The notes under the pieces are model-generated. The model had not been told where the DNA came from. It was given only the letters and a program-made list of their open reading frames with translations, and did no database searches. DNA of 64,000 bases, from NCBI GenBank assembly GCA_029959605.1, contig JASCOC010000004.1, positions 143,269 to 207,268 on the forward strand, read 5' to 3'. How positions within the stretch are numbered: the stretch's first letter is position 1; each line of letters opens with the position of its first letter. A program made the position numbers and the translations under genes. This stretch comes from Lysobacteraceae bacterium PS02340. GTDB taxonomy: Bacteria > Pseudomonadota > Gammaproteobacteria > Xanthomonadales > Xanthomonadaceae. Shown here in pieces: positions 45,957 through 60,008 of this stretch.

Positions 45957-47380
45957 GCGCCACACGCGCCAGCGATGCCGAGCTGCTGCGTCCGTTCAAG
46001 CCGATGCTGTGGCTCGTCGCCGCGGCGGTGTTCATGCAGATGCTGGACACCACGATCGTCAACACCGCACTGCCGTCGATGGCGGTCGATCTGGGCCAGT
46101 CGCCGCTGCGGATGCAGTCGGTCGTGGTCGCCTACGCGCTGACGGTGGCGATGCTGATTCCGGCGTCGGGCTGGCTCGCCGACCGCTTCGGCACGCGGCG
46201 TCTGTTCGTCGCGGCGATCGCGCTGTTCTCCGCCGGCTCGCTGGCCTGCGCGCTGTCGCAGAACCTCGATGCGCTGGTGGCCTCGCGCGTGCTGCAGGGC
46301 GTCGGCGGCGCGATGATGATGCCGGTCGGGCGACTCGCGGTGCTGCGTGCGGTGCCGCGCACGGCGTTCCTCGCGGCGATGAGTTTCGTCACCGTGCCCG
46401 GGCTGATCGGCCCGCTGATCGGGCCCGCGCTCGGTGGCTGGCTGGCCGATGTCGCGTCCTGGCACTGGATCTTCCTGATCAATCTGCCGCTGGGCGTGCT
46501 CGGCGCAATTGCGGCACTGAAATGGATGCCTGATCTGCGCGCACCGGTCTCGCGGTTCGACCTGCCGGGCTACGCGATGCTCGCGTTCGGCATGATCGCG
46601 ATCTCGCTGTCGGTCGAAGCGCTGTCGGGCCACGCGGCGCGGCATGCGGCCCTGGTCGTGCTGCTGGTCACCGGGCTCGCGGCGCTCGTCGCGTACTGGC
46701 TGCATGCCGCGCGCTCGGTCGCGCCGCTGTTTCCGTTGACGCTGTTCCGCACCCGCACCTTCAGTGTCGGCCTGCTCGGCAATCTGTTCGCGCGGCTGGG
46801 CAGCAGCGGTATGCCGTACATGATTCCGTTGCTGTTGCAGGTCGCGCTGGGGTACCCGCCAACCCACGCCGGACTGATGATGATTCCCGTCGCGCTGGCC
46901 GGTATGTTCTCCAAGCGCATCGTCGTGCCGCTGGTGCAGCGCTTCGGCTACCGCAACGTGCTGGTGGTCAACACCGTCTTGACCGGTCTGACGATGGCGA
47001 GTTTCGCGCTGGTCGACGTGGGCCAGCCGACGTGGCTGCACATCGTCCAGTTCGCGATCTTCGGCGCGGTCAATTCGCTGCAGTTCACCGCGATGAACAC
47101 CTTGGCGCTGCGTGATCTCGGTGGCCCGGAGGCGAGCGCCGGCAACAGCCTGCTGTCGATGGTGATGATGCTGGCGATGAGCCTGGGCGTCGCGACGGCG
47201 GGCGGGTTGCTCGGCGCCTTCAGTGGCGAACCGGCCGGCGATGCACCGGTGCTCGCGGCGTTCCGCTGGACCTTCGTCTGCATCGGCGCGCTGACGCTGG
47301 CCTCGGCGGCGATCTTCGCCCAGCTCGGCCGCACCCATCGCATTCCCGGGCGCGTCGTCGAAACCAGCGATCAGGCCTGA
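45953..47380 (+). CDS. MFS transporter, DHA2 (14-helix) drug/solute:proton antiporter
   Basis: 475 residues. DHA2 motifs: LDTTIVNTALPSMAVDLG in helix 1, GWLADRFGTRRLFV (motif A), SRVLQGVGGAMMMPVGRL and GPALGGWLADVASWHWIFLINLP. The family exports drugs, dyes or metabolites. As last gene of a tight operon with amino-acid-type oxidoreductases it could export a product or toxic intermediate of that pathway (inference). Its last ten bases overlap the end of the convergent methyltransferase gene. Confidence 0.92.
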   Translation: MSATRASDAELLRPFKPMLWLVAAAVFMQMLDTTIVNTALPSMAVDLGQSPLRMQSVVVAYALTVAMLIPASGWLADRFGTRRLFVAAIALFSAGSLACALSQNLDALVASRVLQGVGGAMMMPVGRLAVLRAVPRTAFLAAMSFVTVPGLIGPLIGPALGGWLADVASWHWIFLINLPLGVLGAIAALKWMPDLRAPVSRFDLPGYAMLAFGMIAISLSVEALSGHAARHAALVVLLVTGLAALVAYWLHAARSVAPLFPLTLFRTRTFSVGLLGNLFARLGSSGMPYMIPLLLQVALGYPPTHAGLMMIPVALAGMFSKRIVVPLVQRFGYRNVLVVNTVLTGLTMASFALVDVGQPTWLHIVQFAIFGAVNSLQFTAMNTLALRDLGGPEASAGNSLLSMVMMLAMSLGVATAGGLLGAFSGEPAGDAPVLAAFRWTFVCIGALTLASAAIFAQLGRTHRIPGRVVETSDQA

Positions 47381-48018
47381 CGCGGCGCCTGTTTGACCGC
47401 GCGCAGTTCCCACAGCAGATACGGCGCGCGCGGCGTGAACGCGCGACCGCGCATCCAGCGCAGCCAGCGGCGCAGGGCGCGCGCGGCGAGTTTGCGCTTA
47501 CCGTGATTCTGCGGCGAGCCGGGCAGGGCGCTGTAGGCCGCGCCGCGTTCGGTGCGGATCACCCGCACGATCTCGAAATGCCCATGGAAGCCGTACATCC
47601 GTCCGTCGGGCGCGTGCCCGCAGAAATACGCGTGGCTGTCGTCGGTGATGATGTTGACGTGGGTCGGGTCGACGAACGCATCTGTATGCGGAAACGCCGG
47701 CGTCAGCGCGTACAGTCGGCCGTCGTGCGCGAGTACGCGCCAGATCTCGTTCATCAGCTCGATGAAAGGAAACCGCGTGCCGCCGTTCGCGTCGGGGAAG
47801 ATCCGTGGCACGTGCTCGATGAAATCGTAGGCCGACACCGAGCCGAAGCTGCCGTCGGGATACGGAATCGGCGCGACGACCAGGTTCGCGGTGCGGTGTT
47901 CGTGGGCGACATCGCCGTCAGGCGCACGAATGTCGATGCCGCAGAGCTGGGCACGTCCGTAGGGATTGCGCGGGGCGTCGCCGCAGCCGAGATCGAGGTG
48001 GCGGTCGGGTAATGGCAT
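47371..48018 (-). CDS. Class I SAM-dependent methyltransferase-like protein
   Basis: 215 residues from ATG 48018. Motif I is near the very start (HLDLGCGDAPRNPYG), followed by LCGIDIRAPDG and the post-motif FGSVSAYDFIEHVPRI, typical of Rossmann-fold methyltransferases of the type-11 group. The missing helix ahead of motif I and the basic C-terminus are unusual for a free enzyme. Substrate unknown. Convergent with the exporter gene and 74 bases downstream of the AEC permease end on the same strand. Confidence 0.8.
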   Translation of the reverse strand: MPLPDRHLDLGCGDAPRNPYGRAQLCGIDIRAPDGDVAHEHRTANLVVAPIPYPDGSFGSVSAYDFIEHVPRIFPDANGGTRFPFIELMNEIWRVLAHDGRLYALTPAFPHTDAFVDPTHVNIITDDSHAYFCGHAPDGRMYGFHGHFEIVRVIRTERGAAYSALPGSPQNHGKRKLAARALRRWLRWMRGRAFTPRAPYLLWELRAVKQAPRQA

Positions 48019-48092
48019 CGGGACAGTCTGCCGTCCGACGCGCATTCAGGCGTTACAGAAACGTTACCCGGGTGCGTGCGACGCGGTTCCGA

Positions 48093-49010
48093 TCACGCCG
48101 GCCACCACACCAGCAGCTGCAGCGCGAGCGGCACCGTGACGATCGCCAGCAGCGTCTGCAACGTGATCAGCGAGGCCATCAACGGCGCATCGCCGCCCAT
48201 CTGCCGCGCCATGATGTAGGCGTTGGATGCGGTCGGCAGCGCGGCGTAGAAGCAGGCGGCGCGGGTGACGTCGTCGTCGGCGCCGAGCAGGCGGCAGGTC
48301 GCGACCGCGATGAAGGGCAACGCCAGCAGTTTCAGTGTCGAGGTGATGCCGAGCGCCAGCGGGCGTGCCGCCGACCAGTTGAAATCGAGTCCGCCGCCGA
48401 CGCAGATCAGACCCAACGCAAGCGACGCGCTGCCGAGGATGTCGAGCCCGTTGCCGATCGGCGCCGGCACCTGCAGGCCGAGGAGATTCACCAGCGCGCC
48501 GGCGATCGTGGCGACAATGATCGGATTCTTCGCCAGCATCATCGTGATGCGCGCGGCGCTGACGCGCGTGCCGCCCCACCACGCCAACGCGACGACGGCG
48601 ACCACGTTGACCACCGGCAGGCAGATCGCCAGCGCCAGCATCACCAGTGCGGCCGTGGCGTCCTCGAACAGCAGGGACGCGACCGCGAGCCCGAAATAGG
48701 TACTCGGACGCACGGCGCCCTGGATGATCGACGAGCGGCTCGGGTCAGGCAGGCGCGGGGCGAAGCGCAGGGCGATGACCAGCAATGCAACCATCGCCAG
48801 CGTCGGCAGCAGGGTCGCCGCGGTGAGGTCGCGCAGGGCGCCGCCGGTGAATTCCAGCCGCGCGGTGTTGATGAAGAGCAGCGCCGGAAACGCGACGTAG
48901 AAAGAGAACCATTCGACCGCCGGGAAGAAGCCCTCGGGCGTCCAGCGGCTGCGCCGCAGCCAGACGCCGAGCAGGACGATCAGCAGAACCGGGATGGTGT
49001 AGTCGAGCAT
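48093..49010 (-). CDS. AEC (auxin efflux carrier) family permease
   Basis: 305 residues with about ten helices in two fivefold halves (ALLFINTARLEFTGG, IIQGAVRPSTYFGLAVASLLF, MMLAKNPIIVATIAGALVNLLGL, AALPTASNAYIMARQMGG). The NP and PTASNAY motifs are family hallmarks. Bacterial AEC proteins carry malate, malonate or similar organic acids or are uncharacterised. It follows parE in the same direction with a 59-base gap. Confidence 0.9.
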   Translation of the reverse strand: MLDYTIPVLLIVLLGVWLRRSRWTPEGFFPAVEWFSFYVAFPALLFINTARLEFTGGALRDLTAATLLPTLAMVALLVIALRFAPRLPDPSRSSIIQGAVRPSTYFGLAVASLLFEDATAALVMLALAICLPVVNVVAVVALAWWGGTRVSAARITMMLAKNPIIVATIAGALVNLLGLQVPAPIGNGLDILGSASLALGLICVGGGLDFNWSAARPLALGITSTLKLLALPFIAVATCRLLGADDDVTRAACFYAALPTASNAYIMARQMGGDAPLMASLITLQTLLAIVTVPLALQLLVWWPA

Positions 49011-49069
49011 CGGTCAGGAGTGGCGATTGGAGGTGGCAGCGTGATCCGTTGCCACGTCGCGGCGCGCCA

Positions 49070-50959
49070 TCAGACTTCCAGTGTCGCCAGGTCGCCCTTG
49101 GTTTCCAGCCAGGCCTTGCGATCGCCCGCGCGCTTCTTCGCCAGCAGCATGTCGACCAGCGAGCGAGTCTGCAGATCGTCGTCGATCGTCAGCTGCACCA
49201 GGCGACGCGTGTCGGGATGGATCGCCGACTCGCGCAGCTGCGAAGGATTCATCTCGCCCAGACCCTTGAAGCGGGTCACGTTGATCTGGCCCTTGAGCTT
49301 CTCGCGCGCGATCTTCTCCAGCAGCAGGCGCTTCTCTTCTTCGTCGAGCGCGTAGAACACCTGCTTGCCCACGTCGACGCGGAACAGCGGCGGCATCGCG
49401 ACGAAGATGTTGCCGGCCGCGACCAGCGCCGGGAAATGGCGCAGGAACAGCGCGCACAGCAGCGTCGCGATGTGCAGGCCGTCGGAGTCCGCGTCGGCCA
49501 GGATCACGACCTTGCCGTAGCGCAGGCCGGAGATGTCCTCCTTGCCCGGATCGCAGCCGATCGCGATCGCCAGGTTGTGCACTTCCTCCGAGCCCAGCAC
49601 CGAGGTGCTCGCCACCTCCCAGGTGTTGAGGATCTTGCCGCGCAGCGGGAGGATCGCCTGGAAATCCTTGTCGCGTGCCTGTTTGGCACTGCCGCCGGCC
49701 GAATCGCCCTCGACGAGGAACAGTTCGGTGCGCGAGAGATCCTGGCTGATGCAGTCGGCCAGCTTGCCCGGCAGCGCCGGCCCCTGGGTGACCTTCTTGC
49801 GGACGATCTGCTTCTCGGTCTTGAGCCGCGCGCTGGCGCGGTCGATCGCGAGCTGGGCGATCTTCTCGCCGAGGTCCGTGTGCTGGTTGAGCCACAGGCT
49901 GAAGGCGTCGTGCGCCGCGCCCTCGACGAAGCCCGCGGCCTGGCGCGACGACAGCCGCTCCTTGGTCTGGCCGGAGAACTGCGGGTCGGTCATCTTCATC
50001 GACAGCACGAAGGCGACGCGGTCCCAGACGTCTTCCGGCGCCAGCTTGACGCCTCTGGGGAGCAGATTGCGGAAGTCGCAGAACTCGCGCAGCGCGTCGG
50101 TGAAGCCGGTGCGCAGGCCGTTGACGTGGGTGCCGTGCTGCGCGGTCGGAATCAGATTGACGTAGCTCTCCTGCACCAGCTCGCCGTCGACCACCCACGC
50201 AACCGCCCAGTCGACGGTCTCGGTGTCCTTCTTCAGTGCGCCGACGAACAGCTCCGGCGGCAGCAGTTCGCGCTCGGTCAGTTCGCCCTTGAGATAATCG
50301 CGCAGGCCGTCCTCGAACAGCCACTGGTCGCGTTCGCCGGTCGCCTCATCCAGCAGCGTCACCGTCAGGCCCGGGCACAGCACGGCCTTGGCGCGCAGCA
50401 GATGCCGCAGGGCGCGCACGCTGAACTTCGGGCTGTCGAAATACTTCGGGTCGGCCCAGAAGCGCACGCGCGTGCCGGTGTTCTTCTTGCCGACCGTGCC
50501 GACCACTTCCAGCGGCGAGGCGCGGTCGCCGTCGCGGAAGGTGATGCGGTGCTCGCTGCCGTCGCGCTTGATGTGCACTTCCACCAGCGTCGACAGCGCA
50601 TTGACCACGCTGACGCCGACGCCGTGCAGGCCGCCGCTGAAGGTGTAGTTCTTGTTGCTGAACTTTCCGCCCGCGTGCAGGCGGGTGAGGATCAGCTCGA
50701 CGCCCGGAATCTTTTCCTCGGGATGGATGTCGACCGGCATGCCGCGGCCGTCGTCGGACACCTCGCAGCTGCCGTCCTTGAACAGCGTGACGGCGATCTC
50801 GCGGGCGTGCCCGGCCAATGCTTCGTCGACGGCGTTGTCGATGACTTCCTGCGCCAGATGGTTCGGGCGCGTGGTGTCGGTGTACATGCCGGGGCGGCGC
50901 TTGACCGGATCCAGGCCGGAGAGAACTTCGATGTCGGCGGCGTTGTAACGGGTGTTCAT
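49070..50959 (-). CDS. parE: DNA topoisomerase IV subunit B
   Basis: 629 residues, the length of ParE and without the large C-terminal insert of gammaproteobacterial GyrB. GHKL ATPase motifs: EVIDNAVDEALAGHA, DDGRGMPVDIH, GLHGVGVSVVNALS; TOPRIM motifs ELFLVEGDSAGGSAKQAR and LADADSDGLHIATLL; C-terminal RFKGLGEMNPSQL. With ParC it separates linked daughter chromosomes. Confidence 0.96.
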   Translation of the reverse strand: MNTRYNAADIEVLSGLDPVKRRPGMYTDTTRPNHLAQEVIDNAVDEALAGHAREIAVTLFKDGSCEVSDDGRGMPVDIHPEEKIPGVELILTRLHAGGKFSNKNYTFSGGLHGVGVSVVNALSTLVEVHIKRDGSEHRITFRDGDRASPLEVVGTVGKKNTGTRVRFWADPKYFDSPKFSVRALRHLLRAKAVLCPGLTVTLLDEATGERDQWLFEDGLRDYLKGELTERELLPPELFVGALKKDTETVDWAVAWVVDGELVQESYVNLIPTAQHGTHVNGLRTGFTDALREFCDFRNLLPRGVKLAPEDVWDRVAFVLSMKMTDPQFSGQTKERLSSRQAAGFVEGAAHDAFSLWLNQHTDLGEKIAQLAIDRASARLKTEKQIVRKKVTQGPALPGKLADCISQDLSRTELFLVEGDSAGGSAKQARDKDFQAILPLRGKILNTWEVASTSVLGSEEVHNLAIAIGCDPGKEDISGLRYGKVVILADADSDGLHIATLLCALFLRHFPALVAAGNIFVAMPPLFRVDVGKQVFYALDEEEKRLLLEKIAREKLKGQINVTRFKGLGEMNPSQLRESAIHPDTRRLVQLTIDDDLQTRSLVDMLLAKKRAGDRKAWLETKGDLATLEV

Positions 50960-51259
50960 TCGAGGCTGCGCGGCGGGAATCTGCGCATGTTAAAGGAATT
51001 GCCGACCCGCCGATTTCCGGCCCCCGGCATGCGCGAAATCTAACAATCCGCGTCACCGCTGCATGTAAGCGGTTGCAGTGCCGTTAGGGCTGCGTGCACC
51101 CGTTGTAAGCGGGGCGTTGTTCAGTTGCGGGCCGGGTCTGGGTGGCTACGTTCGAACCGTCGAGCAGATCCAGCCGACACCCTTCATCCGCCGCTCCGCC
51201 GCGGATGGTTTGCAAGACGCAACGCTGCTCCACTTTCGAATTCAAATCCGGAGAGTCCA
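50960..51259. promoter_or_regulatory. 300-base control region between parE and the small secreted protein gene
   Basis: Divergent promoter space with no gene of its own. The only pattern I see is a hairpin-forming CATCCGC/GCGGATG pair near 51186-51208. No clear -35/-10 pair could be assigned. Confidence 0.4.
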
Positions 51260-51559
51260 ATGAAGACCCGCAACGTGTTGTTCGCCGCCATCGTCGCCAC
51301 TGCCTTCGCCGCCCCCGCGTTCGCCCAGGATGCCTCGGTCGAGCAGCAGGCCCGCGACGCCCAGATCGCCGCGCAGCAGGCCGAGCAGGCTGCCCAGACC
51401 GCCGAGGCATCGGCGCGGGCTGCCGAGACCGCCGCCACCGGAGCCGATTACGCGACCGACGCGGTGAACGAGGCCTACGACGCGCAGGCCGACGCCGCCG
51501 TCCAGACCGCCGAAGAGCCGGTGCCGCAGGTCGAGGAAGAAGAGGAAGATCCGGCCTGA
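51260..51559 (+). CDS. Small exported alanine-rich, acidic-tailed protein
   Basis: 99 residues from ATG 51260 with a GGAGAG site five bases upstream. A signal peptide (VLFAAIVATAFAAPAFAQ, cleavage after residue about 23) precedes a mature part made almost wholly of Ala, Gln, Glu, Asp and Thr in a helical, coiled-coil-like pattern, ending in an acidic run EEEEEDPA. I do not recognise the family. A secreted, soluble, helical protein acting in the periplasm is all that can be said. Stands alone, with its own hairpin downstream. Confidence 0.78.
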   Translation: MKTRNVLFAAIVATAFAAPAFAQDASVEQQARDAQIAAQQAEQAAQTAEASARAAETAATGADYATDAVNEAYDAQADAAVQTAEEPVPQVEEEEEDPA

Positions 51560-51582
51560 TCCACGCGCCTGGCTGCACCCAC

Positions 51583-51608
51583 GAACGCCCCGCCCAGTCG
51601 GGGCGTTC
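51583..51608 (+). terminator. Hairpin after small exported protein gene
   Basis: Perfect 10-bp stem GAACGCCCCG/CGGGGCGTTC with a 6-base loop, 23 bases after the stop. The T-run is poor, so strength is uncertain. Confidence 0.6.
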
Positions 51609-51679
51609 TGCTGTGCGGGCGGGTGTCGATGTGGCGGACCGGGGCGCGGGACCGGGCGCGGTTCGGCCACAGCCTGTAG

Positions 51680-56044
<4,365 letters not shown>

Positions 56045-56063
56045 TTCCACAGGACACAGGTCA

Positions 56064-56420
56064 ATGCGCGCGTTGCTCGTCGTGCTGCTGGTGCTCGCCA
56101 CCCTGCTGGCCTGGTTGCAGTACCGGTTGTGGTTCGGTGTGGGCGGAACCGAGCAGGTCGAGGAGCTGCGTGCCCGCGTCGAGACGCAGGCGCGACAGAA
56201 CGAAGGCCTGGAGCAACGCAACGCCGCACTCGCGGCCGAAGTCGCCGACCTCAAATCCGGTGAGGCGGCGATCGAGGAACGCGCGCGTGGCGAGCTGGGC
56301 ATGATCAAGCCGGGCGAAACCTTCTACCGCGTCGTCGACGATGCCCGCATCGCGCCGCTGCCGGCCGAGCACGCGCTCGATCCGGACGCGCAGCGACGCG
56401 CGCAGGACCAGACCCCGTGA
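56064..56420 (+). CDS. ftsB: Cell division protein FtsB
   Basis: 118 residues. One N-terminal membrane helix ([22 protein letters not shown]), then a coiled coil ([34 protein letters not shown]) and the FtsB-like [17 protein letters not shown]. Part of the FtsQBL complex at the septum. Downstream of eno by 19 bases and overlapping ispD (GTGA). Confidence 0.95.
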   Translation: MRALLVVLLVLATLLAWLQYRLWFGVGGTEQVEELRARVETQARQNEGLEQRNAALAAEVADLKSGEAAIEERARGELGMIKPGETFYRVVDDARIAPLPAEHALDPDAQRRAQDQTP

Positions 56421-57106
56421 GCAACTGGGTGATCGTGCCGGCCGCCGGTCGCGGCAGCCGGTTCGGCGGCGCGGTGCCGAAACAGTTTCTCGAGGTGGGT
56501 GGGCGGAGCGTTCTGGCGCACACGCTCGATGCGCTCGCCGGGCATTCCGGCATCGGCGGCGTCGTGCTGGTGCTCGGAGCTGATGACGCACCGCTGCTGC
56601 CCGACGCCGTGCTGCACGGCAAGCCGCTGGTCCGCGCACCGGGCGGCGACACGCGTGCGGCATCGGTGCTTTCGGGTCTGCACGCATTGCCCGAATCGGT
56701 CCGCCCCGACGACTTCGTGCTGGTGCACGACGCCGCGCGCCCGAACCTGCACGCCGACGATCTCGATGCGTTGCTCGAACGCGGCCGCATGGATCCGGTC
56801 GGCGCGATCCTCGCCGCGCCCGTGCGCGACACGCTCAAGCGGGCAGGTGACGACGGCGGCATCGACGGCACCGAACCCCGCGAACGCCTGTGGCGCGCGC
56901 TGACCCCGCAGCTGTTCCGCCGCCTGCAACTGGGCCGCGCACTGGAAGCGGCCGACGCCGACGGCATCGGCGTCACCGACGAAGCCATGGCCATGGAGCG
57001 GCAGGGTGCGCGCCCGCTGCTGGTGGAAGGCCGCGAGGACAATTTCAAGATCACGACGCCGGCGGATTTCGCGCGCTTCGAGTTCGAGCTGTCGCGGCGG
57101 AGGTAA
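56417..57106 (+). CDS. ispD: 2-C-methyl-D-erythritol 4-phosphate cytidylyltransferase
   Basis: 229 residues starting at GTG 56417 inside the end of ftsB (GTGA). Nucleotidyltransferase motif [25 protein letters not shown] aspartate block and [11 protein letters not shown] end. Third step of the MEP isoprenoid route; uses CTP, made by PyrG of the same run. A 135-base gap separates it from ispF. Confidence 0.96.
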   Translation: MSNWVIVPAAGRGSRFGGAVPKQFLEVGGRSVLAHTLDALAGHSGIGGVVLVLGADDAPLLPDAVLHGKPLVRAPGGDTRAASVLSGLHALPESVRPDDFVLVHDAARPNLHADDLDALLERGRMDPVGAILAAPVRDTLKRAGDDGGIDGTEPRERLWRALTPQLFRRLQLGRALEAADADGIGVTDEAMAMERQGARPLLVEGREDNFKITTPADFARFEFELSRRR

Positions 57107-57241
57107 GGACTGGCCACGGATCTACGCAGATGCGCCCGGATCGAAGCGAAGCCTTCGTAGGTGCATCAGCCGCCCCTGTGACTTGCCCACGTCCCAATCC
57201 GTGGCAAGCTGCCGTCCCGTTTTTCCCGCAGGTTTCCCGAC

Positions 57242-57739
57242 ATGACCGCCACGCCTGATTTCCGCATCGGCCAGGGCTTCGACGTCCATGCCTTCGGCGA
57301 TGGCGACCACGTGATGGTCGGCGGCGTCCGCATCCCGTTCGAACGCGGCGTACTCGCGCACAGCGATGGCGACGTCGCGCTGCATGCGCTGTGCGACGCG
57401 ATGCTCGGCGCGCTCGCGCTTGGCGACATCGGCGTGCATTTCCCGCCGTCCGACGACCGCTGGAAGGGCGCCGACAGCCGTGCGCTGCTGCGACACTGCA
57501 ACGGGTTGCTCGCGGAGCGCGGCTGGCGCGTCGGCAATGCCGACGTCACCGTGATCTGCGAGCGGCCGAGGATCGGCCTGCACGCGTCGGCGATGCGCAC
57601 GGCGATCGCCGACGACCTCGGCATCGCGCTCGACTGCATGTCGGTCAAGGCGACCACCAGCGAACGCCTCGGCTTCACCGGCCGCGGCGAAGGTATCGCC
57701 GCGCAGGCGGTGTGCCTGCTGGTGCGTGATGGCGGCTGA
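57242..57739 (+). CDS. ispF: 2-C-methyl-D-erythritol 2,4-cyclodiphosphate synthase
   Basis: 165 residues. Metal-binding [17 protein letters not shown], the [25 protein letters not shown] block and [25 protein letters not shown] match IspF. Fifth step of the MEP route, normally next to ispD as here. It overlaps truD by 11 bases. Confidence 0.97.
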   Translation: MTATPDFRIGQGFDVHAFGDGDHVMVGGVRIPFERGVLAHSDGDVALHALCDAMLGALALGDIGVHFPPSDDRWKGADSRALLRHCNGLLAERGWRVGNADVTVICERPRIGLHASAMRTAIADDLGIALDCMSVKATTSERLGFTGRGEGIAAQAVCLLVRDGG

Positions 57740-58847
57740 GCCGGACGAGAGCGCCGATCGCGCGGCCGGCATGCCGACCGCGCACGGCGCGCCGGTGCTG
57801 TCGGCGACGATCCGCCAGCATCCGTCGGATTTCCGCGTCGACGAGATCGACGGCTTCGAGGCCAGCGGCGCGGGCGAACATCTGCTGCTGACGATCGAGA
57901 AGACCGGCATGAACACCGCATTCGTCGCGCGCCTGCTCGCGCAGTGGGCGGACGTCGACGGCCGTGCGGTCGGCTACGCCGGCCTGAAGGATCGGCACGC
58001 ACTGACGACGCAGCGCTTCACCGTGCAGCTGCCGGGCCGCGACGCGCCCGACATCGCCGCGCTCGAAGCCATGGCCACCGGTCACAGCCAGTCGCTGCGC
58101 GTGCTGGCGCAGGCGCGGCACGCGCGCAAGCTGCCGCGCGGCGCGCTGGCGGGCAACCGCTTCGTGCTGACGCTGCGCGATGTCGTCGGCGATGTCGCGG
58201 CGATCGAGGCGCGTCTGCAGACGATCGCCACGCGCGGCGTGCCGAACTATTTCGGCGAACAACGCTTCGGTCACGACGGCGGCAACATCGACAAGGCGCT
58301 GCGCATGTTCGCCGCGCCGCGCCGGCGCATGGACCGCGACCAGCGCGCGATGCTGCTGTCGGCCGCACGCTCGGCGCTGTTCAACCGCGTGCTCGCGGCG
58401 CGCGTCGATGCCGGCGACTGGGACATCGGTCTCGATGGCGAGGTGTGGATGCTCGACGGCAGCCGCAGCGTGTTCGGGCCCGAACCGGCCAGCGCCGAAC
58501 TCGACGCACGCGTCGCCGCGCAGGACATCCACCCCACCGCGCCGCTGTGGGGCCGCGGCGCGCTGCGCAGCACGGGCGACACACGCGCACGCGAAACCGC
58601 GGCGCTCGACGATCCGCAGTCGCTGGCATTGCGCGAGGGTCTGGAAACCGCCGGCCTGTCGCAGGAACGTCGCGCGACACGCCTGCAGCCGGGCGAACTG
58701 CAGTGGCGCTGGCAGGCGCCGGACCAGCTGCTGCTGTCGTTCGTGTTGCCGGCCGGCTGTTACGCAACCTCGGTGCTCGCCGAACTCGGCACCATCGGCA
58801 ATGCCGCCGCCCGTCGGCCGGCCCCGGACGCGCCGACCGGCGGTTGA
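57729..58847 (+). CDS. truD: tRNA pseudouridine-13 synthase
   Basis: 372 residues from ATG 57729 (a GTG just before gives one more). Catalytic Asp in [25 protein letters not shown] and [13 protein letters not shown] are TruD signatures. The last 30 residues are a loose Pro/Ala-rich tail. In most relatives surE follows; here a small lipoprotein gene comes next, so the conserved order stops at this point. Confidence 0.95.
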   Translation: MAAEPDESADRAAGMPTAHGAPVLSATIRQHPSDFRVDEIDGFEASGAGEHLLLTIEKTGMNTAFVARLLAQWADVDGRAVGYAGLKDRHALTTQRFTVQLPGRDAPDIAALEAMATGHSQSLRVLAQARHARKLPRGALAGNRFVLTLRDVVGDVAAIEARLQTIATRGVPNYFGEQRFGHDGGNIDKALRMFAAPRRRMDRDQRAMLLSAARSALFNRVLAARVDAGDWDIGLDGEVWMLDGSRSVFGPEPASAELDARVAAQDIHPTAPLWGRGALRSTGDTRARETAALDDPQSLALREGLETAGLSQERRATRLQPGELQWRWQAPDQLLLSFVLPAGCYATSVLAELGTIGNAAARRPAPDAPTGG

Positions 58848-58936
58848 TCGGCCTGCGCGGCGCGGGTGTATAGCGCAGGGGCAGGTACCGCAACGGCGGC
58901 GCACCTGCGCCGAGCCAGTCGCCGCGGAGTCCGACC

Positions 58937-59167
58937 ATGCCGTCCTTCCTCCGAATCACTCTCGTCCTGTCGGCGTGCGGGCTGGCGGCCTGCGCCAGCA
59001 GCTCACCACGCCTGGCGGATGCACCGCCCCGTGAGGTGCGGATGCAATCCGTGGAGCCGCTGCGGATCACGACCGACGATGCCTACATCGCGAAGGTCAA
59101 CCGCGAGGCGCAGCGCCGCGGTCTGCAGGTGCAGTGGATCAATCCGCCGGTGCGGCGGAACGACTGA
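58937..59167 (+). CDS. Small lipoprotein of unknown function
   Basis: 76 residues from ATG 58937 with a GGAG site seven bases upstream. Lipoprotein signal LVLSACGLAACASS with Cys about 19; two candidate lipobox cysteines are present. The 57-residue mature part is polar and ends ARG-like VQWINPPVRRND. I recognise no domain. It is six bases from the convergent regulator gene. Confidence 0.7.
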   Translation: MPSFLRITLVLSACGLAACASSSPRLADAPPREVRMQSVEPLRITTDDAYIAKVNREAQRRGLQVQWINPPVRRND

Positions 59168-59173
59168 TCGCCG

Positions 59174-59839
59174 TCAACCGGCGACGCGCAGCGCGGGATC
59201 GCTGATTTCCAAGCCGCGCAGAATCACGCCGGCGTGGGTGCGGTTGCGCGCGCCGAGTTTCTCGAAGATCGCCGACATGTGCGCCTTGATCGTGCGTTCC
59301 TGCACGTCGAGGCGATCGGCGATCTGCTTGTTGAGCAGCCCCTCGGCAACCAGACGCAGCACCCGGAACTGCTGCGGCGTCAGGCTCGCGAGGCGCGCGG
59401 CGAGATCCATGTCCGCCGGCGCCGACTGCGCGCGTGCGACCGCGCCGCGCAGCGCAGGCGGCAGCCACTGCTCGCAATCGAGCACCGCGCGGATCGCTGC
59501 GCGCAGTTCGTCGAGGCCGGCGCTCTTGGGGATGTAGCCGGCGACGCCGTGATCGAGCGCGCGGCGCACGACCAGCGGGTCTTCGTTCGCGGACACCAGC
59601 ACCACCGCCACGGCCGGGAACTGCGCGCGGATCGCAGCCAACCCGGCCAGTCCGTGGTTGCCGGGCATGTGCAGGTCCAGCAGCACGAGGTCGATGTCGT
59701 CCTCGTGCTCCAGCGCTTCGAGCACGCCGTCGAGCGTCTCGGCCTCGCGCGTGGTGACGTCGGGCGCCGCATCGGCTGCCGCGCCGCGCAGGGCGGCGCG
59801 GAACAGCGGGTGGTCGTCGGCGATCAGCAGCTTGGGCAT
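59174..59839 (-). CDS. NarL/LuxR-type two-component response regulator
   Basis: 221 residues from ATG 59839. Receiver domain with LLIADDHPLF, phospho-acceptor Asp in VLLDLHMPGNHGL and GYIPKSAG lysine; C-terminal LuxR helix-turn-helix with LTPQQFRVLRLVAEGLLNKQIADRL and ERTIKAHMSAIFEKLGARNRTHA. No histidine kinase gene lies in the window, so its partner is elsewhere. Nearest possible target is the divergent ester-hydrolase gene 170 bases away. Confidence 0.93.
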   Translation of the reverse strand: MPKLLIADDHPLFRAALRGAAADAAPDVTTREAETLDGVLEALEHEDDIDLVLLDLHMPGNHGLAGLAAIRAQFPAVAVVLVSANEDPLVVRRALDHGVAGYIPKSAGLDELRAAIRAVLDCEQWLPPALRGAVARAQSAPADMDLAARLASLTPQQFRVLRLVAEGLLNKQIADRLDVQERTIKAHMSAIFEKLGARNRTHAGVILRGLEISDPALRVAG

Positions 59840-60008
59840 TCCGGGGCCGGGATGAGAATTCGGAATCGGGATTCGGGCGCGGTGGCTGCCAACGATGGCG
59901 TCGAATCCCGCGCCCGGATCCGAGCGCCACACTAGCAAGCCCGGGCGGGGCGCGCGGCTGGTACCAAAGTACGATGGCCGCTGGCGAACGCGCTGCTACG
60001 GTGCCTGC

